In this document: piece after piece, positions 1 to 7,686 of the stretch
How positions within the stretch are numbered: the stretch's first letter is position 1
How the letters are laid out: each line of letters starts with the position of its first letter
NCBI GenBank assembly: GCA_947629915.1
Contig: CANRFN010000046.1
Span: 1 to 38,652 of the forward strand
Direction of reading: 5' to 3'
Length of the DNA: 38,652 nt
Source of the DNA: an uncultured Oscillospiraceae bacterium
Lineage (GTDB): Bacteria; Bacillota; Clostridia; Oscillospirales; Oscillospiraceae
Position numbers and translations under genes: made by a program
Notes under the pieces: model-generated
The model's input: only the letters and a program-made list of their open reading frames with translations
The model's database searches: none
Told to the model about the DNA's origin: nothing

Positions 1-2
1 TT

Positions 3-1271
3 CTAAAATATCGCTGTTCTAGCGGAATTTATGAACCTTTTAAACCAAGTCGTATCCTCTATGCAGATAAGCCAGGTATTGGAAAGCTACCTGGTCCTCG
101 CCGGATTATGGAAGTGAAGATCCAGCCATATTACGATATTTTTAGAATTCGTGTTCATCTTAGCAGAGATCTTAAGAAGCACAGCATGGCAGAGCGCAAC
201 TCAATCAAAACGCAGGAAAATGCAAAGATAGAAGCATTAAAAGATCTTTTTAATGAAAACCCAGTCCGAGCCTGTAGCATTGATTTCGGAGTCAATAATT
301 TTGCAGCTATAACTAACAACGTTGGTGCAGAGTGTATTCTTTTTCAAGTCAGGAGGATTAAGGCCAACAACCAATATTACAATAAGAAGATGCGTTTGCT
401 GAAGAGCAAGCGAGCAATTGCAAATAATGAAAAGCAGAACGCAAGGCAATCAGAAGAAACAGTAAATGAGATGCAGACCGGGAAACCCGAATCGGCTAAC
501 TCTGCAGATAATAAGACCAAAGACTTCGGCAAGGAAACAACCGCGCTGAAACAGGCAGGGACACGCAAGCCGAGAAAGCGAAGTGCAAATCTACCGGTAG
601 AAGAGCAAATAGTGCATCTATCTATTCAGAGAGACTGCAAACTAGAAGACTGGTTTCATAAGATAGCAGATACCATCATCTGCTGGTGCAAAATGCATAG
701 TATTCGCGTCATTATCGTAGGTCGAAACAAGGGTTGGAAACAGAAAGTCAACATGGGGCGTGCAAACAACCAGAAATTTGTCTATATTCCGTACGTAAAG
801 TTTATTGGCATGCTAAGATATCGAGCCGAAAGGGAAGGGATTTACTTACACGAACAGGAGGAATCATATACCTCCCAAGCATCTTTCCTTGATAATGATC
901 CAATCCCCACCTATCACAAGGGTGATACAACCGTTTATAAGTTCTCTGGTGTTCGAGGACCAACAGTTGATGCAGCCGGAATGAAGAAGCCAGTGAAGAC
1001 AAACGGCAAAGCAGACCCGCATTTTCGCGGTTGGTATAGAACCGCAAAAGGTAAGTATATCAACGCAGATCTGAATGCTAGTGCCAATATCGGGAGAAAG
1101 GCATTGCCGAGGATGTTTATCGATGGGCAGATGCCTGATTTTGACAAAGTCATCATCATCAAGAATCCAGATGAGGCTAAAGTGAAGCTTGGGATACGCG
1201 ATGAGCCCGAGAAGAAACTGAGAAAAGAACCAAAAAATAGCTCTAGTTTGAATCCGAATATGGCTAGCTAG
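3..1271 (+). CDS. tnpB: TnpB-type RNA-guided nuclease / IS605 OrfB family protein, 5'-truncated by window edge
   Basis: The reading frame is open from the window's left edge (first full codon at position 3), so the Met at 108 is probably internal and the true start lies outside. Counting from that Met, the RuvC-like triad is visible: Asp59 in CSIDFGVNN, Glu252 in EESYTSQASFLD and Asp321 in INADLNASANIGR. The block GWKQKVNMG..NNQKF is also typical of this OrfB subgroup. The CxxC zinc-ribbon cysteines that many TnpBs carry between Glu and the last Asp are absent, as is known for this subgroup. A low-complexity, charged stretch of about 55 residues (roughly 108-165) is inserted between the first Asp and the helical region. 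TnpB proteins are guide-RNA-directed DNA nucleases of IS200/IS605 elements; no TnpA is visible here. Base composition is clearly more AT-rich than the genes to the right, consistent with mobility. Family assignment is sure; activity is not. Confidence 0.88.
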   Translation, partial: LKYRCSSGIYEPFKPSRILYADKPGIGKLPGPRRIMEVKIQPYYDIFRIRVHLSRDLKKHSMAERNSIKTQENAKIEALKDLFNENPVRACSIDFGVNNFAAITNNVGAECILFQVRRIKANNQYYNKKMRLLKSKRAIANNEKQNARQSEETVNEMQTGKPESANSADNKTKDFGKETTALKQAGTRKPRKRSANLPVEEQIVHLSIQRDCKLEDWFHKIADTIICWCKMHSIRVIIVGRNKGWKQKVNMGRANNQKFVYIPYVKFIGMLRYRAEREGIYLHEQEESYTSQASFLDNDPIPTYHKGDTTVYKFSGVRGPTVDAAGMKKPVKTNGKADPHFRGWYRTAKGKYINADLNASANIGRKALPRMFIDGQMPDFDKVIIIKNPDEAKVKLGIRDEPEKKLRKEPKNSSSLNPNMAS

Positions 1272-1394
1272 AGCCAATATATGTAGTCCATTAGGATAGT
1301 TGTTCGGGGAGTACAGAAGGTTAACATTAAAGATTCGAACTTTGTAATCTGAAAAGTTAATTGCTGACAAGCCCTTGGATGAACATCACAGTAC
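1272..1394 (+). other. Region downstream of tnpB, possible right end / omega-RNA zone
   Basis: No ORF is present. In TnpB elements the guide (omega) RNA is encoded over the 3' end of tnpB and the element's right end, so this stretch is where it would be expected. I could not recognise a specific structure or the element boundary by eye. The second insertion sequence begins directly afterwards at 1401. Confidence 0.25.
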
Positions 1395-1400
1395 CTAAAA
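1395..1400. repeat. Target site duplication, left copy (CTAAAA)
   Basis: This hexamer directly abuts the left inverted repeat. The identical hexamer at 2304-2309 abuts the right one. The inferred pre-insertion sequence reads GTACCTAAAACCTAAAGC. Confidence 0.85.
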
Positions 1401-1421
1401 CCTGAAATCCGTATAATAGGG
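1401..1421 (+). repeat. Left terminal inverted repeat of the IS remnant
   Basis: This is a 21-bp sequence beginning CCTGAAATCC. Its exact reverse complement is at 2283-2303. Similarity continues weakly inward. Confidence 0.92.
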
Positions 1422-1754
1422 CCTATGTGAATGCTAACACCGCTTGCTTTCGGTAAACTAGACCATTAAGTTCCGAATTCTAAATAAATCCTTACTTGCA
1501 GAGTGCAGATGTAGGGTGGCGAAAAGGTTGCAAAAACATGGTGAAAACCCAGTTTTCTATAACTTTTACGGCCAATATTGTGACCTGCTCCCAAATTAAA
1601 TCTTCTTTAATCGTGCTTTCGCCCTGTTTTGAAAATCTGCATTTACAAGACATCTTGGTGACACCATCAAAAACACAGCTTTGGAGTACTTTTGTCTCCA
1701 TGTTACGCACAAAATGACAGGATTTCTGACATTTGGCATGGATAAATCGGATGA

Positions 1755-2264
1755 TTGGACGTTAAGCAAAGAATATCAAGAGCTCCAACTACAGCACCCT
1801 GCAAGCAAGGATTTTTTAAGAAAATACCAAATGATGAAGCCTTACGTGAGTACAGAATTCGAGAAAAAACCGAGGAGAGTTTTAAGTTAGACAAGGTATT
1901 TAATGATGCAAACTCCACTCGTTCGCACAATGTTGTGTCCCTGGACGGGAGACTATTCTGCCAGTTTGTCGCTCTTTGCTATGAAGAATTTCTCTATCAG
2001 AGGCTCAGAGACGCGAAGGAAGAGCAGTCCAAAAAAATAGAGGACGGCGTTTCATCCGGCACTCTGACAGGCCAAGCATTAGAGGCCGAACTTGGACTTT
2101 TGCGGTGGCTAGATAGCACATCGGTAAAGAAAATGTTTAATCAGCTTGATGCGTATAAAGATCTTGAATTGACTGTTGGGGCAGCCAAAAACAAAAGAAA
2201 AGATTCTATATTAAACATGGATACTTTTTTAAATTGCTTGGCATTAAACCGTAGCAACTTTTGA
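1755..2264 (+). pseudogene. C-terminal fragment of a DDE transposase (IS1634-like)
   Basis: An open frame of 169 codons ends 19 bp before the right inverted repeat of the IS remnant. From about residue 28 it reads EALREYRIREKTEESFKLDK, then GRLFCQFVALCYEEFLYQRL. These match the region around the catalytic Glu (the Y-R-IEESF type motif) and the helix that follows it in IS4-superfamily transposases, especially the IS1634 type. The N-terminal DDE residues are missing. A stop (TGA 1752-1754) lies directly upstream in frame, and the sequence before residue 28 is not recognisable. It is best read as a 3' remnant left after internal deletion of the IS. A functional transposase cannot be made from it. 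Confidence 0.75.
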
Positions 2265-2282
2265 GTCCTGTTATCCATATGA

Positions 2283-2303
2283 CCCTATTATACGGATTTC
2301 AGG
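2283..2303 (-). repeat. Right terminal inverted repeat of the IS remnant
   Basis: This is the exact reverse complement of 1401-1421 over 21 bp, ending ...GGATTTCAGG. Confidence 0.92.
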
Positions 2304-2309
2304 CTAAAA
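2304..2309. repeat. Target site duplication, right copy (CTAAAA)
   Basis: Second copy of the hexamer found at 1395-1400, directly outside the right inverted repeat. Confidence 0.85.
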
Positions 2310-2320
2310 CCTAAAGCAGA

Positions 2321-2360
2321 CCGCGCCGGCGGGACTGAACTTTCAGTCCCGCCGGCGCGG
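2321..2360. terminator. GC-rich perfect hairpin, terminator of the rhamnosidase gene
   Basis: Arms 2321-2338 and 2343-2360 are perfectly complementary (CCGCGCCGGCGGGACTGA) around a 4-nt ACTT loop. In minus-strand sense the hairpin follows the GH78 stop by about 100 nt and is followed by a T-containing tract (TCTGCTTTAGGTTTTAG). In plus sense it is followed by CGTTTGTCTT. The IS remnant is inserted just beyond it. Confidence 0.65.
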
Positions 2361-2457
2361 CGTTTGTCTTGGGCGCAGCGCTCTGCGCTCAAGTATTGAC
2401 CTGTTGATAACGGGCCATGCTCTTGGGCAAACACACCTTCCCCCGAGATGGTTTCCC

Positions 2458-5178
2458 TTATGCAGGCAACCCCGGCAGCTTCTCCTCATACTCGTACACG
2501 CCGCTCCCCACATCGTATGCCGCGCCGCTGGGTAGCACCACAGTGGCCTGGCAATTGCAGGGAATCTGAACGGAGAGGTGGTACACAGCCTCACCGTTGT
2601 CTCTGCTTTGGATGCGCCAGTCCACAGAGATCGTGCCTTGTACAGACTCATATGATCTGTGGGCCTCGGTGAGACGGGCATCCAGCTTGGGCTCAATCCG
2701 GACCTTCCGGTACCCCGCATCCAGCGGGACGATGCCGTTGATGTTCCGGTACATCCAGTCCGCCACACACCCGAAAGCGTAGTGGTTGAAGCTCATGGTG
2801 CCCGGATTGCCCTGGCCATCGTAACCGAAGCAGTTTTCCCAGATGGTGGTGCCGCCTGCCAGTACCTCGGAGAGCCAGGAGGGCGTCTTCGTCTGGAACA
2901 GCATCTCATAGGCCATGTCCTGCCGCCCAATTTTGCAGAGGGCGTCCAGCAGATAGGGAGTGGCAAGAAAACCGGTGTCCATGCAGCCGCCGTTCTCCTC
3001 AATGGATCGTACCAGCGCATTTTCAAACCGCTCCTTGTGCTCCTCCGGCACAAGATCCAGGGCGATGGGCAGCACATAGGCCCCCATGAGATTGGACGGC
3101 ATAGACCCGTCCGGTCGGATCACCCCCACCTGGATGGCGTGCTTCATCTTCCCGGCGATGCCCTCGTATTTCGCTGCATCCGCCGGGTATACGGTGCTGC
3201 CCGGCTGTTCCGCCGCCAGGATGCGGCAGATCTCGGCAAAGGTGTGCACGGAGAGCCAGCCGAAGATCGGCGCCGTGTAGCAGGAACTGGATGCCATGAT
3301 CTCCTGCATGTGCCTCATATCCATGCCGTTCTTGGACTGGCTGGGCACCAGCCACTCCCCGTAGTGGAAGCCGGTGTCCCAGAGGTACTGCTCGATCTCC
3401 GCCGGCCTCTGGCAGTTCTTCGGCTTCTTCTCCCGGGCTGTCTTTATGATGAACTCCACCCAGCGGCGCATGGAGCTATACTGGGCCTTCAGGATCCCCG
3501 TATTGCCGGTTACCTGGTACATGGTGTACGGCACGAGCACAGCCGCATCGCCCCAGCCGGAGGAGGTACCCTTCCCTTTTCCGCCGCTGGTGAGGTTCAT
3601 GATCATCCCCGTCTGGGGATAGGCTCCGTTCTCCGGCACCACCATTGGGACGATGCCATACTTGTCCTGGTCCAGGGCCAGGTTGGCCAGCCACCGGGAG
3701 AAGAGCACCGCGCAGTCCTCATTGAGCAGGGCAGTTTTCCCATAGACCTGCATGTCTCCCGTCCAACCGGCCTTCTCCCGCTGGGGGCAGTCCGTGGGGA
3801 CGGAGATCATGTTGGAGTACTGGGAGTACCGGATGTTCTGATACAGGCGGTTCAGCCTCTCATCGGAGCAGGAGAAGGTACCCACGTTCTGCTTTTCGGA
3901 GGAGAGCAGAACTGCCGTGAACCAGGCAGGGTCTACCGTCTCCGGCGCCTTCCCGTCCACCGAGACCCGGGCATAGCGGAAGCCGTGATAGGTGAAGTGG
4001 GGCTCATAGGACACCTGATTACCGTCTGCCCGGTACTCGTCCGTCTGATCGCAGCCCTTGCCCACCCCGCCGGCAGACATGATGTTGTTCACGTAGTTGC
4101 CCTCTCTGTCCAGGACCTCGCAGTGCTCCAGACGGAGGCACTGTCCTCTCTGCAGCGGCATTGAGACCTGAATCCGGCCGGCCATGTTCTGTCCGAAGTC
4201 CAGGATGCACTCCCCCTTCGGGCTGCGGAGCACCTGCCGCACCGGGAACGTCTCCACGGGGATCACCCGGTCTCCGCACTGGGGCACCAGGTTGTCCAGA
4301 CCGTAGTCCTTGGTCTTTACGCCGGTCCATGTCCCCTGCCGGTTCGGGGTGGCCCAACCGGGGATCTCCCGGGCAGCGTCATAGAGCTCTCCGGCGTAGA
4401 GATCGGAAGACAGCACCGGTCCCTCGGCGGTAAGGGCAGACATGTCTGAGCCCACAACTTCCCGGCTTCCATCTGCATAGAGCAGCTCCAGCTGGAAGAG
4501 CATCGCATGCTGCTGGTCTGTCCGCATGTTCGGCTTGGCATTGGGGCAGAAGTACCACCCGTCCCCCACATGGAAGCCCACGGTGTTGGCCCCCTGGGCG
4601 AGCAGGTCTGAGACATCGTATGTCTGGACACAGAGGTACTTCTTGTACACGGTGTGCTCCGGGGCAAAGGTGCGCTCGTCTACCCGAATTCCGTTGAGAA
4701 AGGCCTCATAGACGCCGTGGGCTGTGGCGTAAAGTCTGGCCTTCTGGACCGGTCCCTTTACGTTCAGGTCCTGGCGGAACAGGGTGGAGGGAAATTGCTT
4801 TCCGAATCCCGGTTCCGGCTTCTTCCGCTTCTTGGGGGAGATGATCCACTTTCCCTGCCAGTCCTCCGGATGGAGCAGCCCCGTCTCAAAGGTCCCCTGC
4901 TTTGTGGCGGTGTTGCCGTGGTTGTCCGTTACGGTGAGGTCCACCTGGTATTCCGTGCGGCTCTCCAGCGGTTTGCCAGCAAATGCGATGTATGCGTTCT
5001 TGCGGTTTTGGACGGCGCCGGTGTCCATCAGGACCCTTCCCGTGGGGTCTGTCACCCGCAGGTGCCAGCTCTCCTGCAGGGTGTCTTGCTCGCCGTCCAG
5101 CTTCCAGCTGAACCAGGGATGCCCGTCTGTCCCGATGGGATGGACGCTGTTCACAATGGTGAGCTCTCTGATCTCCAT
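2458..5178 (-). CDS. GH78 alpha-L-rhamnosidase, cytoplasmic
   Basis: This 906-aa protein has GH78 architecture. N-terminal beta-sandwich domains (about 1-330, including the carbohydrate-binding-like segment HGVYEAFLNGIRV) are followed by an (alpha/alpha)6 catalytic barrel (about 440-815) and a C-terminal beta-domain. Expected catalytic residues are in place: Asp463 and Glu468 in TDCPQREKAGWTGD, Asp475, and the likely general base Glu781 in GGTTIWENCFGY. It would remove terminal alpha-L-rhamnose from glycosides or oligosaccharides. There is no signal peptide, so it acts inside the cell. The start at 5178 (MEIREL) is chosen because an AAAGGGG ribosome site lies a few bases upstream; a longer frame to 5244 has no such site and would add an unrelated N-terminus. 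It is transcribed divergently from the AraC regulator at 5350, the likely regulator. The exact substrate cannot be told. Confidence 0.92.
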   Translation of the reverse strand: MEIRELTIVNSVHPIGTDGHPWFSWKLDGEQDTLQESWHLRVTDPTGRVLMDTGAVQNRKNAYIAFAGKPLESRTEYQVDLTVTDNHGNTATKQGTFETGLLHPEDWQGKWIISPKKRKKPEPGFGKQFPSTLFRQDLNVKGPVQKARLYATAHGVYEAFLNGIRVDERTFAPEHTVYKKYLCVQTYDVSDLLAQGANTVGFHVGDGWYFCPNAKPNMRTDQQHAMLFQLELLYADGSREVVGSDMSALTAEGPVLSSDLYAGELYDAAREIPGWATPNRQGTWTGVKTKDYGLDNLVPQCGDRVIPVETFPVRQVLRSPKGECILDFGQNMAGRIQVSMPLQRGQCLRLEHCEVLDREGNYVNNIMSAGGVGKGCDQTDEYRADGNQVSYEPHFTYHGFRYARVSVDGKAPETVDPAWFTAVLLSSEKQNVGTFSCSDERLNRLYQNIRYSQYSNMISVPTDCPQREKAGWTGDMQVYGKTALLNEDCAVLFSRWLANLALDQDKYGIVPMVVPENGAYPQTGMIMNLTSGGKGKGTSSGWGDAAVLVPYTMYQVTGNTGILKAQYSSMRRWVEFIIKTAREKKPKNCQRPAEIEQYLWDTGFHYGEWLVPSQSKNGMDMRHMQEIMASSSCYTAPIFGWLSVHTFAEICRILAAEQPGSTVYPADAAKYEGIAGKMKHAIQVGVIRPDGSMPSNLMGAYVLPIALDLVPEEHKERFENALVRSIEENGGCMDTGFLATPYLLDALCKIGRQDMAYEMLFQTKTPSWLSEVLAGGTTIWENCFGYDGQGNPGTMSFNHYAFGCVADWMYRNINGIVPLDAGYRKVRIEPKLDARLTEAHRSYESVQGTISVDWRIQSRDNGEAVYHLSVQIPCNCQATVVLPSGAAYDVGSGVYEYEEKLPGLPA

Positions 5179-5290
5179 GCTGTATGCCCCTTTCTGTTTT
5201 TGCTCCGCGTGCAGCAATGCACAGAGGAATGGAAATGACCCCATTCCTGGCGATTCGCGGCTGTTATCCCTATTTTAGCGAGGAGCGGGG

Positions 5291-5319
5291 TTGCATATCA
5301 GGAGGGAAATTGCTATGAT
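5291..5319 (+). promoter_or_regulatory. Promoter of the AraC gene at 5350
   Basis: TTGCAT (5291-5296), 17-bp spacer, TATGAT (5314-5319) with a TGC extension before the -10. It lies in the 171-bp gap between the divergent rhamnosidase and AraC genes. Predicted transcription would start about 25 nt before the ATG. Confidence 0.55.
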
Positions 5320-5349
5320 GCTACTAAAAATTGCGGTGAGGTGGCAGAC

Positions 5350-6351
5350 ATGTTTGAGGGCATCCCCTTCCAGATCTTCTCCGGCAGGTTCGCATCCGAA
5401 GACTTGGAACAGAAAGCGTTGCAAAATCCCTCGGCGTACGCCCAGTTTCGCCAGGAAAACGAGGCGCCGGACCCCCACCAGGAGGACTACCAGCTGGACG
5501 GCAGAACCTGGTACCTGCTCAGCCGCCCCATGCTGCCGGAGCGCAAGGCGGCCTTCCCATACATCCAGTCCTTCTGCTACATGGAGAGCGGGTCCCAGTA
5601 CTACACCCGCCGGGAAGGTTTCCCGTCCTACCTGATCCTCTACACATACCGGGGCAAAGGCATCCTTGCGTACGGCGGCACAGAGTATCCTCTCAGCGAG
5701 GGAGAGGGCTTTCTCATCGATTGCCGCAAGCCCCACCTGTACCATACCGATGGACCGGTGTGGGCCCACGGGGATCTGCACATCAACGGCGGCAACCTGG
5801 ACTACCTGTACCAGTCCGCCTTTGCCTCCCTTCCCCCGTTGTTCCGCCCGGCCTCCCCAGACAAGTTTCAGTCCGCCCTCACCGCCGCACTGCGTGCCCA
5901 CACCGACCTCCACACAGACGCGGACTTTGCCGTCTCCGTGCTGCTGGGCGATCTCCTGCTGCAGATCCGCAAAGGTCTCTCATCTCCCGCTGCACCAATT
6001 GCACCAGAGAGCATCCAGGATGTCCAGCAGTATATCGCCCGCCACTTTACCGAGGACATCTCCCTGGACACGCTCTCCGGCGTTGCGCACCTCAGCAAGT
6101 ACCACCTCATCCGGCAGTTTCAGAAGTACACCGGCTTCACACCTCACGAATACCTCGTCAGCTACAGGCTGTCTCAGGCGGAGTTCATGCTGCAGAACAC
6201 AGACCTCCCCGCGTGGAAGATCGGTGTGCTGGTGGGCTTCTCCAGCGAGGCCAACTTCATCTCCAGTTTCAAACGGGCCTACGGTCAGACGCCAGGACAG
6301 GCCCGGGGTGCCCGCCGCGCCGGAGGCACCGCAGCTAACCCAGGACCTTAA
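5350..6351 (+). CDS. AraC-family transcriptional regulator with N-terminal cupin
   Basis: This protein is about 333 aa. The N-terminal part (about 60-170) is a cupin-like sugar-sensing domain with YRGKGILAYGGTEYPLSEGEGFLID and a downstream HGDLHINGG. The C-terminal 100 residues are a double helix-turn-helix AraC domain starting at IQDVQQYIARHFTEDISLDTLS and ending at GFSSEANFISSFKRAYGQTP. ATG 5350 is preferred over GTG 5341 because GAGGTGG lies 5-8 nt upstream. The divergent arrangement with the GH78 gene suggests that it activates that gene in response to rhamnose or a rhamnoside; this is inference. A strong hairpin terminator follows at 6376. Its N-terminal domain differs from the two other AraC proteins of the window, which resemble each other. 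Confidence 0.9.
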   Translation: MFEGIPFQIFSGRFASEDLEQKALQNPSAYAQFRQENEAPDPHQEDYQLDGRTWYLLSRPMLPERKAAFPYIQSFCYMESGSQYYTRREGFPSYLILYTYRGKGILAYGGTEYPLSEGEGFLIDCRKPHLYHTDGPVWAHGDLHINGGNLDYLYQSAFASLPPLFRPASPDKFQSALTAALRAHTDLHTDADFAVSVLLGDLLLQIRKGLSSPAAPIAPESIQDVQQYIARHFTEDISLDTLSGVAHLSKYHLIRQFQKYTGFTPHEYLVSYRLSQAEFMLQNTDLPAWKIGVLVGFSSEANFISSFKRAYGQTPGQARGARRAGGTAANPGP

Positions 6352-6375
6352 CAATCTTGCGGGACACACAACCAA

Positions 6376-6424
6376 AGTCCATCGCTCCACCGGCCGTTTC
6401 GCCGGTGGAGCGATGGACTCTTTT
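6376..6424 (+). terminator. Intrinsic terminator after the AraC gene (bidirectional)
   Basis: Perfect 19-bp arms (6376-6394 and 6401-6419; AGTCCATCGCTCCACCGGC) are followed by CTTTTGT. It lies between two convergent regulator genes ending at 6351 (+) and 6452 (-). The reverse strand also gives a usable hairpin, so it may serve both. Confidence 0.9.
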
Positions 6425-6451
6425 GTATGTGCACGATGAGTATCCCCTGCT

Positions 6452-7528
6452 CTAAGCCGAGGGGAAACCGCTGTCTGGACCTGTGCCGTCCTGGGCCGAG
6501 GCCTGCTGCTTCCGGTAGTCTGAAGGCGTCATACCGAAGGCGCGGGCAAAGATCTTCCGGAAGTTGTTCTCCGATTCAAACCCCAGCTGCTGGCAGATCT
6601 CCGTCACGGTGACGCCCCGGCGGAGCAGCAGTGCCGCCCGGCTCATCTTCTGCTTCTGGATGTTCTCCCGGAAGGTCAGACCGGTGGCGCTGAGGATGAG
6701 GCGCTGCAGCTGCCGCTCGCTGTAGTTGAACTGCTTTGCCATCTCCGCCATGGACACGGTGGCAAAGTTGGCCTGCATATAGCGCAGGATGCTCATGAGA
6801 TTGTTATCCGTCTTATACAGGTGGGCATTGGGGATCTCCATGGTCTCCTCGTGGTCCCGCAGCAGCGTGATGAGAAAAACGGAGAGCATGGAGTTCATCA
6901 TCTGCTTCCGGTACTGGGAGTGGGACTGGTACTCCTCATAGGCGTGCTCTGTCACATCCAGCAGATGGGTGTCTCCGGCGGTGTGGAAGAGCAGCCATGG
7001 GATCCCGTCCTTGCCGTAGAAGGTGCGCCGGAAAAAGTCCGAGAGGATGTCGTCTCCCTCCAGCAGGCCAAAGAACGCGCTCTCAAAAGTGCTCGTTCGG
7101 ATGATGATGTTGAAGATGATGTCATCGTCCTCAAAGGCGCTTACGGCGTGCTCTGTGCCGGGTGCGATAATACAGAGGTCTCCGGCGGCCATCGAAATGC
7201 TCTGCTGCAGGATGGTGTTGGTACACCGCCCCTCTGCCACATACAGCAGTTCAAAGAAGTCGTGCTGGTGGATCAGGGCTGGGAAGTACCGCAGGTGCCG
7301 GACAAATGCCGCATCCAGATCGCTGCTGATAAAGGTGTGCTCGTTCACGGTGACGGTGATCCCGTATTCCGAGTCCGGATAGCAGTTCACAAAGACATCG
7401 TGCAGAATATCAACGATCTGGTCCTCGGTACAGGGCTGGTCTAAATGTCGGGTTGGTGCGTCCAGGAAATACCTCTTGAAGGCGTTCTCCGCCGGATGAA
7501 GGGCTTTTGTTGTCAGTTCTGTCAGCAT
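6452..7528 (-). CDS. AraC-family transcriptional regulator (paralogue of the one at 12393)
   Basis: This 358-aa protein has a cupin-like sensor (about 75-150: HDFFELLYVAEGRCTN, then GDLCIIAPGTEHAVSAF), a linker domain, and a C-terminal AraC double helix-turn-helix (about 250-350: MAEMAKQFNYSERQLQRLI, and GFESENNFRKIFARAFGMTP). GGGAGG precedes the ATG at 7528. It is divergent from a GPH symporter that leads to a GH78 gene, so it probably controls that pair. Large parts match the regulator at 12393-13463 (for example ..IIRTSTFESAFF.. against ..LIRTSTFETAFF..), and that gene is also divergent from a GPH symporter. This points to duplication of a regulator-transporter unit. Confidence 0.9.
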   Translation of the reverse strand: MLTELTTKALHPAENAFKRYFLDAPTRHLDQPCTEDQIVDILHDVFVNCYPDSEYGITVTVNEHTFISSDLDAAFVRHLRYFPALIHQHDFFELLYVAEGRCTNTILQQSISMAAGDLCIIAPGTEHAVSAFEDDDIIFNIIIRTSTFESAFFGLLEGDDILSDFFRRTFYGKDGIPWLLFHTAGDTHLLDVTEHAYEEYQSHSQYRKQMMNSMLSVFLITLLRDHEETMEIPNAHLYKTDNNLMSILRYMQANFATVSMAEMAKQFNYSERQLQRLILSATGLTFRENIQKQKMSRAALLLRRGVTVTEICQQLGFESENNFRKIFARAFGMTPSDYRKQQASAQDGTGPDSGFPSA

Positions 7529-7561
7529 GGTTGAGAGCCTCCCGCTACGAATCTGGGCAGA

Positions 7562-7567
7562 ATTATA
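7562..7567 (-). promoter_or_regulatory. Extended -10 element for the AraC gene at 6452-7528
   Basis: On the minus strand the sequence reads TGGTATAAT, an extended -10 box about 35 nt before the start codon. The -35 position is poor (TATCTT at 7585-7590), consistent with an extended -10 promoter. Confidence 0.4.
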
Positions 7568-7686
7568 CCACAGCCATGTCGCAAAAGATACCCCCTCTCT
7601 GTCCGGTTTTGGACTGTTTTACATACCCCGGGCGTGGTATCCTTGCAGCATCAGACGGCCGTACAATCACACAGGAGATGACCTCA

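Larger units (their letters stand above)
1401..2303 (+). mobile_element. Remnant insertion sequence with 21-bp terminal inverted repeats (IS4 superfamily, IS1634-like)
   Basis: The two ends, 1401-1421 and 2283-2303, are perfect 21-bp inverted repeats (outer end CCTGAAATCC, inner end ATAATAGGG). They are bordered on both sides by the same hexamer CTAAAA (1395-1400 and 2304-2309), which is the expected target duplication. At 903 bp the element is far shorter than a full DDE-type IS of this class (about 1.5-2 kb). It encodes only the C-terminal part of a transposase, so it is an internally deleted, non-autonomous copy. The left half (about 1430-1750) holds no recognisable gene. Boundaries are directly visible; the family name rests on the transposase fragment only. 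Confidence 0.85.

Noticed and set aside
1492..1710. Short overlapping frames on both strands in the left half of the IS remnant
   Set aside because: They show no similarity to transposases or other proteins and have no ribosome site. Probably leftover sequence.
2659..4164. A 501-codon open frame opposite the first rhamnosidase
   Set aside because: Low-complexity shadow of the GH78 gene without start signals.
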